Under the pieces are notes generated by a model that was not told the DNA's origin, ran no database searches, and saw nothing but the letters and a program-made list of their open reading frames with translations. From Bradyrhizobium ivorense (lineage in GTDB: Bacteria; Pseudomonadota; Alphaproteobacteria; Rhizobiales; Xanthobacteraceae): 64,000 bases of DNA. Both the position numbers and the translations under genes were made by a program. The stretch is from positions 62,001 to 126,000 of the forward strand of contig NZ_CAADFC020000009.1 in NCBI RefSeq assembly GCF_900696085.1, in the 5' to 3' direction. This document shows, in pieces, positions 8,867 through 17,351 of the stretch (positions are counted from its first letter, which is position 1; the number at the start of each line of letters is the position of its first letter).

Positions 8867-9439
8867 GCGTATTCTAAGTACGCTTGGATGGACGGCGTCT
8901 TCAGCGAGATCCTATTTTGGAGTTGCGCAACGTCGGTTCTGCTCAATTTGAATGCAGGAAGAAGATGTTGCTTTGACGAATTGTCCACATCCAGCCGGGA
9001 TTTGCGCATCGTTGGATCCGTGAACGTTTCGATCGAAGATCAGCATCTCCTGCCCGGAAACAGGACGCTTGCGGCTGCCGAAGGTCTGCCATCCGGCGGT
9101 ACTTTCGTTCGCCACCAATCTCCAGTCCGTTGCACGATACGGGCATGCTTGTGACGGCTCTTCAGTATTCGGGATAGCCCTTGGCAAGGCTGTTCCATAG
9201 ACAAAGCCGCCGGCATCGGCCGAGTTCTTAAGCATCGCCGTCACGGCCATTCTGCGCGGCTGGCAGCGCACATGGCTCTCACGGCGGGGTAACGCCAGGC
9301 TGCGGCCCTGCACGGCACGGCACTATCCTGCGGCGTCGCGTTCTTCGCTGCGTCGTAGTCTCCCGTGCCACAGCAGCTTCCATGGAATCGGAAACTCGGG
9401 CGACTCGGATTTTTCTTGTGCATCCGAAGAGCGCCCTTC
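8867..9439. other. Intergenic region before the first tts box
   Basis: Several short frames exist but nothing shows recognisable motifs or good starts. Confidence 0.4.
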
Positions 9440-9467
9440 GTCAGCCAGTCGTCAGCTAGGCGGTCTA
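9440..9467 (+). promoter_or_regulatory. Candidate degenerate tts box (TtsI binding site)
   Basis: Compared with the consensus GTCAGCTTNTCGAAAGCT, the sequence GTCAGCCAGTCGTCAGCT matches 13 of 17 fixed bases without gaps, and the 3' TA of the box is also present at 9466-9467. The core AAAGC is weakened. It lies 42 bases upstream of the large effector-like gene, which is close but possible. Confidence 0.45.
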
Positions 9468-9509
9468 TCCAGTCCGGCTGCGCATTGTTGACTGTATCGG
9501 AGATGGAAC

Positions 9510-11780
9510 ATGACGGGCATAGGCCGACCTGGCGAACCGCACATTGGGGCTGCAGGAGCCGACAGCACGTCGGGATCGAGCAGTTCGCGCTCGGAGTCCG
9601 GTCTCATCCCTGCGGAAGGCAGCCAATTTTTCGACTCCGTCGTGGAGCGGATGAGCTCTGTGCCTGAAGATGGAGCGGCGGTGCTCGCGAGCCAGCCGTC
9701 CGGTTCTGGTGTGGCAGTCCCCATTTCCTCAGGAGGTGAGGGGATCAACACAGCAAGGCGAAAAATGGACAGCCTGCTTGAGGAACTTGATACTTGCCGC
9801 AATGCGGCCATGAACGCCCAGAATTCGTCGGAGGAGCAAGAACTGATCGATCAGTTCGTCAAGGCGGGCTCAGCAGTTCTGGACTACTACACGAACCTGC
9901 CCTCACATGTAGCGCGCAGCATTCTGTCTGACGATCAGGCTCGTCGACTTCGTGACGAGACACTCGAGGCAGCGGACCGATGCAATGCGCTAGGCACGCC
10001 GACGACCTACGCCCTGGAGGGGAGCAGGAAGAATGCGGCGGAGGTGCTTGAGAGGATCCGCCAATCCAACGCTCCACAAGACCAGCTGATCCGAGCGGCG
10101 TCCAGTGTGGCAAAACACTATTTGGCTTGCGTGGAGTGGTGGGGAAAGAAGGCATTGCGCTCGGAACGGATGCAGTCCGTCTGCGCGGCCACTGCCAACT
10201 TGCCAATCACAACGGCCGAGATGCGGCAGGCCGAACAGGCTGCACTACGGTTGCACACCGGCTGGGCGCTGTTTACCAAGAACATGCATCTGCAATCGCA
10301 GGTGGCTCTCGCGCGGGTCATGATCGAATCGCAGGCGAGCACATTCGAGCCGGCCGTCGGGCAAATCCTCTTGGGTGAGAACGGTCGGGCGCGCCTACTC
10401 GGAACCTTCATCCAGGACGTTGTTCCGGCATTTCTCTCGACGGGCGATGCTGTTCTAAACAGCAAAGGACGGGCGCTCGACGCAGAGCCCTGCGCCGTTC
10501 TGGAAGGGGTCATGGAGCGGCTATCGGAATTTGCGTCGGCTTTGCACGACATGGTTGCCGAGCTAAGGAATGTCGGAGCAGGTGGGAACCTGCCGCTGCA
10601 ACTGTTGGATCAGATCGAGGAAGCCGCGTGGGTCACTGCCCATGAGATCATGCGTCTTCTGGCAGTACAGCCGAAGATGCCCGCCGTCATTGCGCCTCCA
10701 GCCGAGACTGACGCTGCGCTGCCTGTCAAAACAACCGGCAACGCTGCGGTGGCTGAAGGCACTGCGGCGCGCAGGAAGGGGAAAGGCAAGCGCAGGCCGG
10801 CCGCTGGTGCGGGCAGTTCGGCCGTCGGGCGGCCGGAGCTGCAGCCCTCTGGGCCAGACGCCGACACGGCGCCAGCGGCCAAGGTTATCGTGCTTTCGGA
10901 TCTGGGCACCAAGAAGCTCGCGACTGCAGAGGAGGCACATGCGAGGGCGTCGTCGGCGACGGAACACTTGGCGATGTGGCAGGCCCCGCCATCGAAAGAG
11001 GCTCTGACACGACTGCTCCAGCGGTTGGACGAACTCCTGCAATTCGATCTGGCCGGTCAGCAAAGGACTATCTCGCAAGCGCGCCACATGAAACCCGAAG
11101 ATGCCGGTCACGTCGTGGACATCGTCGTCGAGCGCCTGCAGAGCCATGCCGCCGAGACTGAGGCCTGTGTAGCCGCGCTGCAGGAGCCTCGTCGACGCGG
11201 CCTACTCACGCCTGTGCAAGTACCCGAAGTGCACGACAAAATAGTCCGCCTCAAGGCAATGTTGTCCGAGGTGCAGGGGCAGGCAAACGCTTTGAAGGCG
11301 CGAAAGGCCATGATCAAGATGGATTGCATGAAAACCTACGCCTTCCCCTCGCAGCAGTACATAGAACGCTTGCAGGCGGCCGAGGAGGTGGCGCCCTTGG
11401 AGCCACCGCGCGCGTTGAAGGGCGAGCCAGGGAGGCTGTTCGAGATCAAGCTGCAGCCGAAGGCACTGGGCAATGGTGCAATGCCAAGTCCGATGTGGGT
11501 GCACATCCATACGAAGCGGCCGGTATATGCGTGGCAGCTGGCGACATTGGACGACGCCGAATTCGCCGCTAGCCACGTGAAATCCAATGAACAACGCGGC
11601 TACAATCGCCTCTGGCAGAATGCCCGAGCTGCAATGGGCCACGAAGACGTCGTGATTCACCGCGGCAAGCTTACGCCGGCGTTCTGCAAGTCCTTGTTGA
11701 GCACAGTTGATGGCCAGGCAGGGTATCCCCGTCTCGAGGCGGAGTTCGGCTCGATGCAGCTCGCTCGACACGGGATGTAG
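9510..11780 (+). CDS. Large candidate type III secreted effector
   Basis: The 756-residue product has no signal peptide or membrane segment. Residues 1-70 are rich in Ser, Gly and small residues (STSGSSSSRSESG), the usual composition of a type III secretion signal. The rest is mainly helical, with a basic Ala/Gly/Lys linker near residues 410-440 (TAARRKGKGKRRPAAGAGSS), which could act as a nuclear localisation signal. The last 100 residues form a separate domain ending VVIHRGKLTPAFCKSLLS and RLEAEFGSMQLARHGM. I do not recognise a catalytic motif or assign a Nop name. The ribosome site GGAGATGG precedes the ATG. A weak tts box upstream and nearby effector genes support the effector reading; a non-secreted helical protein remains possible. 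Confidence 0.6.
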   Translation: MTGIGRPGEPHIGAAGADSTSGSSSSRSESGLIPAEGSQFFDSVVERMSSVPEDGAAVLASQPSGSGVAVPISSGGEGINTARRKMDSLLEELDTCRNAAMNAQNSSEEQELIDQFVKAGSAVLDYYTNLPSHVARSILSDDQARRLRDETLEAADRCNALGTPTTYALEGSRKNAAEVLERIRQSNAPQDQLIRAASSVAKHYLACVEWWGKKALRSERMQSVCAATANLPITTAEMRQAEQAALRLHTGWALFTKNMHLQSQVALARVMIESQASTFEPAVGQILLGENGRARLLGTFIQDVVPAFLSTGDAVLNSKGRALDAEPCAVLEGVMERLSEFASALHDMVAELRNVGAGGNLPLQLLDQIEEAAWVTAHEIMRLLAVQPKMPAVIAPPAETDAALPVKTTGNAAVAEGTAARRKGKGKRRPAAGAGSSAVGRPELQPSGPDADTAPAAKVIVLSDLGTKKLATAEEAHARASSATEHLAMWQAPPSKEALTRLLQRLDELLQFDLAGQQRTISQARHMKPEDAGHVVDIVVERLQSHAAETEACVAALQEPRRRGLLTPVQVPEVHDKIVRLKAMLSEVQGQANALKARKAMIKMDCMKTYAFPSQQYIERLQAAEEVAPLEPPRALKGEPGRLFEIKLQPKALGNGAMPSPMWVHIHTKRPVYAWQLATLDDAEFAASHVKSNEQRGYNRLWQNARAAMGHEDVVIHRGKLTPAFCKSLLSTVDGQAGYPRLEAEFGSMQLARHGM

Positions 11781-12777
11781 TGCGCGTATCTCGTAATAGA
11801 GTGCTGCTTGCGCCGACACCACCAATAATGCCTCCGATTCCGGATACCAGGCGGGCCGCTGATCCGCTCCAGGACGTCCGAGGCGTCCACTCAGGCGAGG
11901 ATGGAGCGAGGAGACCACGCTCTTCGTCCACTGCAGGCTGGCGAGCGGACGGTCCGGATGGTTTTCGATCACCGAGGCGGGGACGTCTTCCGCGATCAGG
12001 AAATTCGGCCGATTGCGGCGAAGTCAGCCGCTGGGCGAGAAACTGTGCACCACTGAACGCGGCAGGCGGAACGCGAGGTGTCGCTCGCTCGTGGGCTACC
12101 GCGGGGGCACCTCGTCCTGCTTGAGCTCGATCAGGAATTCGCGTCAACATTGGTGCGAGTATGCAAGCATGTCCATTCGGCCCGCGTAGGCGGACCGCTG
12201 CGCTGAGTAGTGGTTCGGCTGGCGGAAGCCGACGAATCTCGAGCGATTTCCGAGTGATGGGCATCTCGCGAGAATACGCACCTTGGGCCGATTTGACGAA
12301 TCGAATTGGCGATGCACAATAAGCTGGCCTGTCCACCTGCTACCCTCGGATATGGCGACGACGGTCCCAGCATCGGTCTCCATGGCCCCCAGAAGGTGCT
12401 GGGACCTGTTCGTTCTGTACCCCTCAATCAGGTGAACAGTTCGTTTCTCGCTTGCCGCGGTCTCGTTTGTTCTTTGTCGCGCTGGCCGGGCTGTCCCGCT
12501 CATTCGTAGTTGGCAACCCGAGTGTAGGCTCGAAGTGTAAGGCAGAACGACTGGTCGCGGGCTGAGATCGAGATGCACATATGCGGTGCAAGACTGTGCC
12601 CGGCGTCTGCCCGCATCGCCTAGACCTCCGAACCATCCACCACCAGATGGAACGCGATGTACCACTCAGACGCGCGCACCGACTGCGAAGGTCAGGCGGA
12701 ACGAGACTTGGCTCGGAGATGGTCGCCTCAGACGTGGCAGATGTGGCCCGCGGTTTTATTTCCGTTCTTCGACCTTC
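11781..12777. other. Kilobase between two effector-like genes
   Basis: Open frames on both strands (for example 11780-12124 plus) are Arg/Pro-rich as expected of chance frames in GC-rich DNA. No motif, start or repeat is supported. Confidence 0.4.
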
Positions 12778-12805
12778 GTCAGTTTCTCGAAAGCCAGCCT
12801 TTTTA
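12778..12805 (+). promoter_or_regulatory. tts box (TtsI-regulated type III promoter)
   Basis: GTCAGTTTCTCGAAAGCC followed by AGCCTTTTTA matches the tts box consensus GTCAGCTTNTCGAAAGCT-NNNCNCCNTA almost throughout, including the diagnostic TCGAAAGC core and the terminal TA. It lies 122 bases upstream of the gene at 12928 in the correct orientation. TtsI is induced through NodD by flavonoids, so this gene is expected to respond to host flavonoids. Confidence 0.85.
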
Positions 12806-12927
12806 GCATTCGAACTTGGCCTCTCGATGACGAAGCCGCACATGTCTGAATTCGTGATGAGCCTCAGCTCACTCGCCGGCAAGATTCTTCAAGAGGCCGT
12901 TGTTCTCATAACAGATAGGAGAGCTGA

Positions 12928-13503
12928 ATGGATCCCAATCCGATCGATAATGCCCGCTCACCAGGATCACCGACGGCGCACGTCTGGACACAGGAAGATC
13001 ATGACTTGTTCAGTCAGATCATGAATGAAGCCGGACCATCATCATCTGCCGCGCCTGAAGCAGCGATAGATGTCTCATTCGCCGTCCCCCAAAGATTTTC
13101 CCATGGTTCGCAAATCGCTCCTGACTCAATGGTCGAGCGGCTGTTCCATCGTGGTCTCTTGCCGGATGCGGACCAGCCGACGATGACCTATGAAATCCAA
13201 GGTCACCGCTACACGGCCGGTTTGGAGGGGTCCAATCGCGTTCGTCTTGTTCATAACCCTGCGGAGGACCAAGTGGTTGGGGCAGGCCGGGCGGGGATAC
13301 CGGACTTCGGAGCCTTCTTCACCGTTCATCGGCGCTTCGGAACGCCGCTAGCACAGCAATGGGCCACACCTGCCCTCATGGACAAGTTGCGCGAAGAAGG
13401 CTTCATGCCGACCGCAAACAACCCCACAACAATCGAGCTTAACGGAAGGGCTTACCAAGCCGAGTTGGCCGAAGGAGGGTTCGTTAAGCTTACGCGGGTA
13501 TGA
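12928..13503 (+). CDS. Small type III effector candidate with a duplicated 43-residue module
   Basis: The product has 191 residues. Residues 1-60 are polar and Ser/Pro/Ala-rich, fitting a secretion signal. Two copies of a module follow: residues 68-110 and 150-191. Shared positions read LxxxGLLPxADxPT, then a strand with YEIQGHRYTAGL or IELNGRAYQAEL, then VxLxxx. The same module survives in the dead effector near 1942-2118. The gene starts 122 bases after a near-perfect tts box, with AGGAGAG before the ATG. No enzymatic motif is visible, so it may be a binding domain, or a remnant paralogue of the C-terminal or linker part of a larger NopD-like effector. Type III secretion is a strong inference from the tts box. 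Confidence 0.75.
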   Translation: MDPNPIDNARSPGSPTAHVWTQEDHDLFSQIMNEAGPSSSAAPEAAIDVSFAVPQRFSHGSQIAPDSMVERLFHRGLLPDADQPTMTYEIQGHRYTAGLEGSNRVRLVHNPAEDQVVGAGRAGIPDFGAFFTVHRRFGTPLAQQWATPALMDKLREEGFMPTANNPTTIELNGRAYQAELAEGGFVKLTRV

Positions 13504-13799
13504 GACGCACCCCACTTTGACCGATCGCGCCGGGCTGGAACCCTGCGATCGCTTCGGTCGTTACCGACATTGGCAATTCATCGCTCTGCAGTGAATTGTT
13601 CGCGCCGCCAGTAGGTACGCATCGTCGGACCCGCTGGCAGGCTGCGAGACCCGATCGACGCGCGATTGTGGCAAGCTGCGTCGTTGCGCAAGGCCGAGCA
13701 TCCCTCGACAGTGCTTTCAACATTCCTATCCGCTGACGGCAAGGCAACCGCAACCGCGTCGCTCCTAGGCGACGTGCGAGTGACCAGCGCTATCGCCGA
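13504..13799. other. Intergenic region
   Basis: Nothing coding is recognised between the effector-like gene and the resolvase relic. Confidence 0.4.
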
Positions 13800-14070
13800 G
13801 CAAGCGGAATGCAGCACAAGCTTTGCCTGTGCGTTCGATCAAGCTCATTCAGCTGGCGGGTGCTGCGGCCGAGCCGGTCCAGCTTCGTCACCAGCACCAC
13901 GTCACCGGGTTGGAGGCGCACCATCAACTTGGCGAGTTGCGGCCGATCGGCGCGGGCACCGCTGATCTCCTCGCGGTAGATCGAGGTCGCCCTGGCCGCC
14001 TTTAGGGCGTCGAACTGGCGGGTGAGATGCCGTTCCTGGATGCGAACGCGGCATATCCGTGAATGGTCAT
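13800..14070 (-). pseudogene. Serine resolvase (Tn3-type) N-terminal relic
   Basis: Reading leftward from an ATG at 14070, the sequence begins MTIHGYA, then after a frame shift continues RQFDALKAARATSIYREEIS, GARADRPQLAKLM, QPGDVVLVTKLDRLGRSTRQ. These are the conserved blocks of the catalytic domain of small serine recombinases. The segment containing the nucleophilic serine (RVST) is disrupted, and nothing of the C-terminal HTH domain remains. It is a dead fragment that marks past transposon activity beside the effector genes. Confidence 0.8.
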
Positions 14071-14634
14071 TTGGTGCTTCTACGTTCGCAGCAGCTATCG
14101 CCTTGGTGATAATCCGTTTGTTCCATTAATCTTCCCATTCCCGGAGAGCGCCGTGTGGATCTTGCTAGGAGACAACCGCGATCAGGAGCTTCGAGGAAGT
14201 CCAACGCTGACGGCTGCAGCCAGCGGCGCCGTCGCTGCGAGACGACGTCGGCCGCGCGCTCAGCAACCATATCGCCCTATGTGGCAAGTTCTGGTCAGGA
14301 ATGCTCTCCCGCTTCATCGGCAGCATGCCGCCGTACTTGAACGGGTCGAAGCCCTGCGGTGTGGCCTGCAGCGTAGCCGAACAAGCGAATGGATTTCAGC
14401 GATCGCCGCAGTCATCCCTCACGAAGAGATCGCTTCTGCACCCATCAGGAATGTGACGGACCGCACGGGCAGCACACATCCGGTATCCAAGCACTGCAAG
14501 TCGTTGCGCCGGGACTGTGTAGTCACCGCGTTGTTCGATTGCTTCGATCTATGCGGACCGCTTCGAGGTCGGTGCCGGATCAAAAACGGCTTCTCCGAGC
14601 GACTCGTAACCGAGCCCGCGCAGATGTCAAACTC
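14071..14634. other. Intergenic region left of the nod box
   Basis: Long but Arg-rich chance frames are present on both strands. No family features were seen. Confidence 0.4.
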
Positions 14635-14681
14635 ATCCATTCCGTAGATAGACCTGATCAAGAAAATCAATTTTACCACTT
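14635..14681 (+). promoter_or_regulatory. nod box (NodD-binding promoter element)
   Basis: The 47-base element starts with ATCCAT (14635) and ends with ATCAATTTTACCACTT. It aligns without gaps to the classical nod box that starts ATCCAT and ends AATCRATTTTACCAATC. The LysR-type signature ATC-N9-GAT is present at 14635-14649. The conserved 3' half ATTTTACC points rightward, so the controlled gene is the small secreted peptide starting 61 bases downstream. Activation by NodD with a legume flavonoid is the established mechanism for such elements. Confidence 0.8.
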
Positions 14682-14741
14682 ATGGCGCCGTCATATATCC
14701 ATGAGGACGGCTTGGGGCCGAGCTAAGGGAGCGACTCTGGA

Positions 14742-14948
14742 ATGAAAAAATTGCTGTTTGTAACTGCGAGCGCCGTCGCGCTTGCAACGGCGGCAGTGCC
14801 GGCCTTTGTTGCTGAGGCCGCCGCTCAACCCGTCGCCGCCAAGGTGCAGGTAGCCGATACGTCATATCCTCAATGCGCGGACGACCCGTTGAATGGTATC
14901 TGCGATCTGTTTTTTTGTTTGACCGATCCGGCGTGCGTACAGCACTAA
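14742..14948 (+). CDS. Secreted four-cysteine peptide behind a nod box
   Basis: The product has 68 residues. Residues 1-28 form a textbook signal peptide (MKKLLFVTASAVALATAAVP, ending AEAAA), leaving a mature peptide of about 40 residues. The C-terminal half has four cysteines spaced C-x8-C-x4-C-x5-C (PQCADD, GICDLFFC, DPACVQH), so two disulfides are possible in the periplasm or outside. AAGGGAG at 14725-14731 is a good ribosome site. A 14-codon frame at 14701-14745 ends by overlapping the start codon and could couple translation. No known family is recognised. Because it is the only gene after the nod box, it is a candidate flavonoid-induced symbiotic peptide. It could also be a leftover of a longer, deleted operon. 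Confidence 0.7.
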   Translation: MKKLLFVTASAVALATAAVPAFVAEAAAQPVAAKVQVADTSYPQCADDPLNGICDLFFCLTDPACVQH

Positions 14949-15275
14949 CCACGGGATACAAACCAAGCAGAAAATGAGGATCGAGGCCTCGCATCCCGGC
15001 CGCTCGAGAGAACAGCGGCCGCGTCCTCTTGCACAACAGATTTGCGACCAGGCTCTGCCGCTCCAGTTTCGTCGCTGGAGCATGATCGCGTGGAAAACTA
15101 CATAAAGCAAACGGGTAGGCAGTGGCGTCTAGTGTCGCGTTCTCTGCTGAGAGCCCCGTGCCGATGCACGCCGACACTGTCACGTTCCATCGCGCCGATG
15201 GGCGAGAACGTCCAATTTTCAACCTTCCTCTGCTGTAGCAGGTGTTCTGACAGGTGATTGTTGATGGTGGCGCGC
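14949..15275. other. Convergent intergenic region
   Basis: No supported gene. It holds the 3' ends of the secreted-peptide gene and the cyclase gene. Reading frames continuing from the cyclase on the minus strand show no lasso leader-peptidase motif. Confidence 0.4.
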
Positions 15276-16862
15276 TCAACAGAGTTGCCGAACGAAGCGC
15301 TCCGCCCAGAGGAAGCGAACCAAGGCGCTTGTTGCAGAAAACTCGTGCGTTGTTAACACCCTATTCAACAGCGTCATAACGGACTCTCGCGAAACCAAGC
15401 CAAAGTCGGCCAGGGCGCAAGAGGAAAGCTGCGATGAAATTGTGTCTGCACGAGCCGCAATCGCCTCTGGTAACACAAGCGCGAAGGTCTCCTTTACATA
15501 ACCGTGCGGAAACACATCACAGCCCAGCCGATTACGCAGGTAGGAACGGAGTACCTCCTTGTCCGCGCGAAGTGCAAGCGGAAGCTTCGCTGCAGTATTA
15601 ATCAATCTCGGATCGCCTAGCGGGCGAACGGGCCAAAGTCCTCGCTTTGCGAGTGGGCGAGCATGACAAAGGCTTGCGAGCAGAAATGTGGACACAGTCG
15701 CGCTAAGCGGCGCGCTAAAAAGGAAAGATGAACGAGCCGCGTCGAGCGCGCGCCTTGTCAACAGGCCTTCTGCGAGTTCAACGGCGATCTCCAGGTGACG
15801 TGACGACGAAGATCTGGGCTCTCCCTCTTCGGCGGTGGAGCAAGCGCAAAGCTCGTCGCCGCCTATGCCGGACCAGATGAGTTCGCAGCCGTCAGCACGA
15901 AACCTGTCCCAGAGCGACTCAAACGCCTCAAGGTAATACTCTGAATTGAGTGGCAGGCGTCGTTCCGGGGCAAGATTCAGATCAATCGCCGGCATGTGGG
16001 CGTGCATTTCAAGGGAGTGATCGCGGCAATTCAGTGCGCTCAAAACACGCGCTCGCCGATCGGACTGCCTGGGGCTACTCCCGTCGCCCAGCAGTATGCC
16101 GCCACATGTTAGCGTTTCCACGCTTTTGCCAACAGCAATCGCGACGGAAGCGGAATCCATACCTCCGCTCAGTTCCACAGCGCTGGCACAAATGCCCGTT
16201 GGCCGCGAAAGAACAACTTCCTGCAAAGTATCCGCAAACTCTAGGAGACCATTGCTCTGCTCCCGCCCAGAGAGCTCGTCGGTAAACGGATTTAATGAAC
16301 CGTACTCAAAAGAAGTTTCCGCTCTCTCGACGTACAAGGTTGCGCCGGCAGTCAGTAAGTTAATTCCCATGCAGGGCTGCCGCGCAGAGTAAAACGTTCT
16401 CATCGACAGGTGATGAGCCATAATCTCTGCATCAATGGCTCGCGATGAACTCAAAAAGTCGACGAAATCCCAGGAGAGCGTAACCGTACGAGTGCGTTCC
16501 TCCACGTGGAAGTAGATCGGCAGGCTGCCGATATGGCCAGCTCGTACCCGCAAGCGGGGACCTCGACGGGCGGCCTCGATCACGACAAAGTCGAGCGGCC
16601 AGTGCATGCATTGTTGGTAGTGCTGACGAAGCTGATCCGCAGCAGCGTTTTCTGTGGCGATGGAGTGGGTGCCGAACTCGTCTGCAACTCGTTGACGCTC
16701 CCGTATGACGAAGAACCATTGCTCAGAGTTCTTCACCAAAGAGCTCTCGAGACTCTTATGCTGGAATGGCCGGATGTAGCTTTCACCAATTGCTATTGAG
16801 CAGCCTTTGACGGCAGGATCGAAGTTTTCCAGATTACCTATTCTCAGAGTAGCCTTGAGCAT
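15276..16862 (-). CDS. Asparagine-synthetase-like cyclase (lasso C protein type)
   Basis: The 528-residue product has the two-part architecture of asparagine synthetase B relatives. The N-terminal part resembles a glutaminase fold but starts MLK, lacking the nucleophilic Cys2, so it cannot use glutamine. The C-terminal part has the AMP-forming PP-loop ELSGGMDSAS and the second conserved block WSGIGGDELC. Loss of glutaminase function with a retained synthetase domain is typical of lasso-peptide cyclases and beta-lactam synthetases, which activate a carboxylate for amide closure. It lies downstream of a 46-residue precursor candidate on the same strand with a hairpin between, and a divergent ABC exporter is adjacent. 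That context favours the lasso cyclase reading. No substrate is proven. Confidence 0.75.
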   Translation of the reverse strand: MLKATLRIGNLENFDPAVKGCSIAIGESYIRPFQHKSLESSLVKNSEQWFFVIRERQRVADEFGTHSIATENAAADQLRQHYQQCMHWPLDFVVIEAARRGPRLRVRAGHIGSLPIYFHVEERTRTVTLSWDFVDFLSSSRAIDAEIMAHHLSMRTFYSARQPCMGINLLTAGATLYVERAETSFEYGSLNPFTDELSGREQSNGLLEFADTLQEVVLSRPTGICASAVELSGGMDSASVAIAVGKSVETLTCGGILLGDGSSPRQSDRRARVLSALNCRDHSLEMHAHMPAIDLNLAPERRLPLNSEYYLEAFESLWDRFRADGCELIWSGIGGDELCACSTAEEGEPRSSSSRHLEIAVELAEGLLTRRALDAARSSFLFSAPLSATVSTFLLASLCHARPLAKRGLWPVRPLGDPRLINTAAKLPLALRADKEVLRSYLRNRLGCDVFPHGYVKETFALVLPEAIAARADTISSQLSSCALADFGLVSRESVMTLLNRVLTTHEFSATSALVRFLWAERFVRQLC

Positions 16863-16881
16863 TGTGCTTTATGCAAACTCA

Positions 16882-16905
16882 AGCGCCCCTCGTGTGAGGG
16901 GCGCT
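16882..16905 (-). terminator. Strong hairpin between precursor and cyclase genes
   Basis: AGCGCCCCTC and GAGGGGCGCT form a perfect 10-base stem with the 4-base loop GTGT. It sits between the stop of the precursor gene (16936) and the start of the cyclase (16862). No T-run follows, so it may act as a partial terminator or stabilise the precursor message, giving more precursor than enzyme, an arrangement common in RiPP operons. Confidence 0.7.
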
Positions 16906-16935
16906 AACAGAGAGTGAAGAATGATGCAATCAGTC

Positions 16936-17076
16936 TTAAAGCCAGCCCTCCGTGGCGCTGTCGTTAGGCAGAGGTCCCTTTGGCGTCTTAATGGTGGGGG
17001 GCGGCAGAACTGGTAGGGGAAGGTCAGTTGCATCAGACCCGGGTCGTTTGCGCGTGTCTGCAGTTGCACTCTTCAT
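16936..17076 (-). CDS. Lasso-peptide-like precursor (46 residues)
   Basis: An ATG at 17076 preceded by AAGGA at the proper distance opens a 46-codon gene. The leader is hydrophilic then proline-rich (DLPLPVLPPPTIKTP), and the C-terminal part reads KGPLPNDSATEGWL. If the usual lasso rule of Thr at position -2 is applied, cleavage falls after TP. The core is then K1 to L14 with Asp at position 7, which would give a seven-residue ring and a seven-residue tail ending GWL. Cleavage before G would put Asp at 6 and Glu at 10, which does not fit known rings. The lasso reading rests on the adjacent cyclase and exporter genes. The usual YxxP leader recognition motif is not clear, so another RiPP class is possible. 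Confidence 0.6.
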   Translation of the reverse strand: MKSATADTRKRPGSDATDLPLPVLPPPTIKTPKGPLPNDSATEGWL

Positions 17077-17351
17077 GTCGTATTCCTTACAGGTCGGGCT
17101 TCTCGTCGTCTCGATATCACATGCTTCAGTAAGAAGCCGGATAGTGTGGCGCGGGTGTCGTCGGCCACAACATGACGTATTTCATGTGAGAAGCCGGGCG
17201 ACAACCTACCAAGACTGGCGGGGCTAAATGACAGCGCTGGACAGAGCCCCTTTGAAGCCTACTGGCGGTAAACGATTAGCAAATTCCGGTGAGCCCGCAT
17301 CGAGCATCTTTACGCGAGTTCGTTTCAAATCTAGATCCTGCGAACAAGGCC

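Noticed and set aside
14680..15279. Minus-strand frame overlapping the cyclase stop as a fourth gene of the lasso-like operon
   Set aside because: Start would be TTG, composition is Arg/Ser-rich and no leader-peptidase motif is present; it also overlaps the well-supported secreted-peptide gene.
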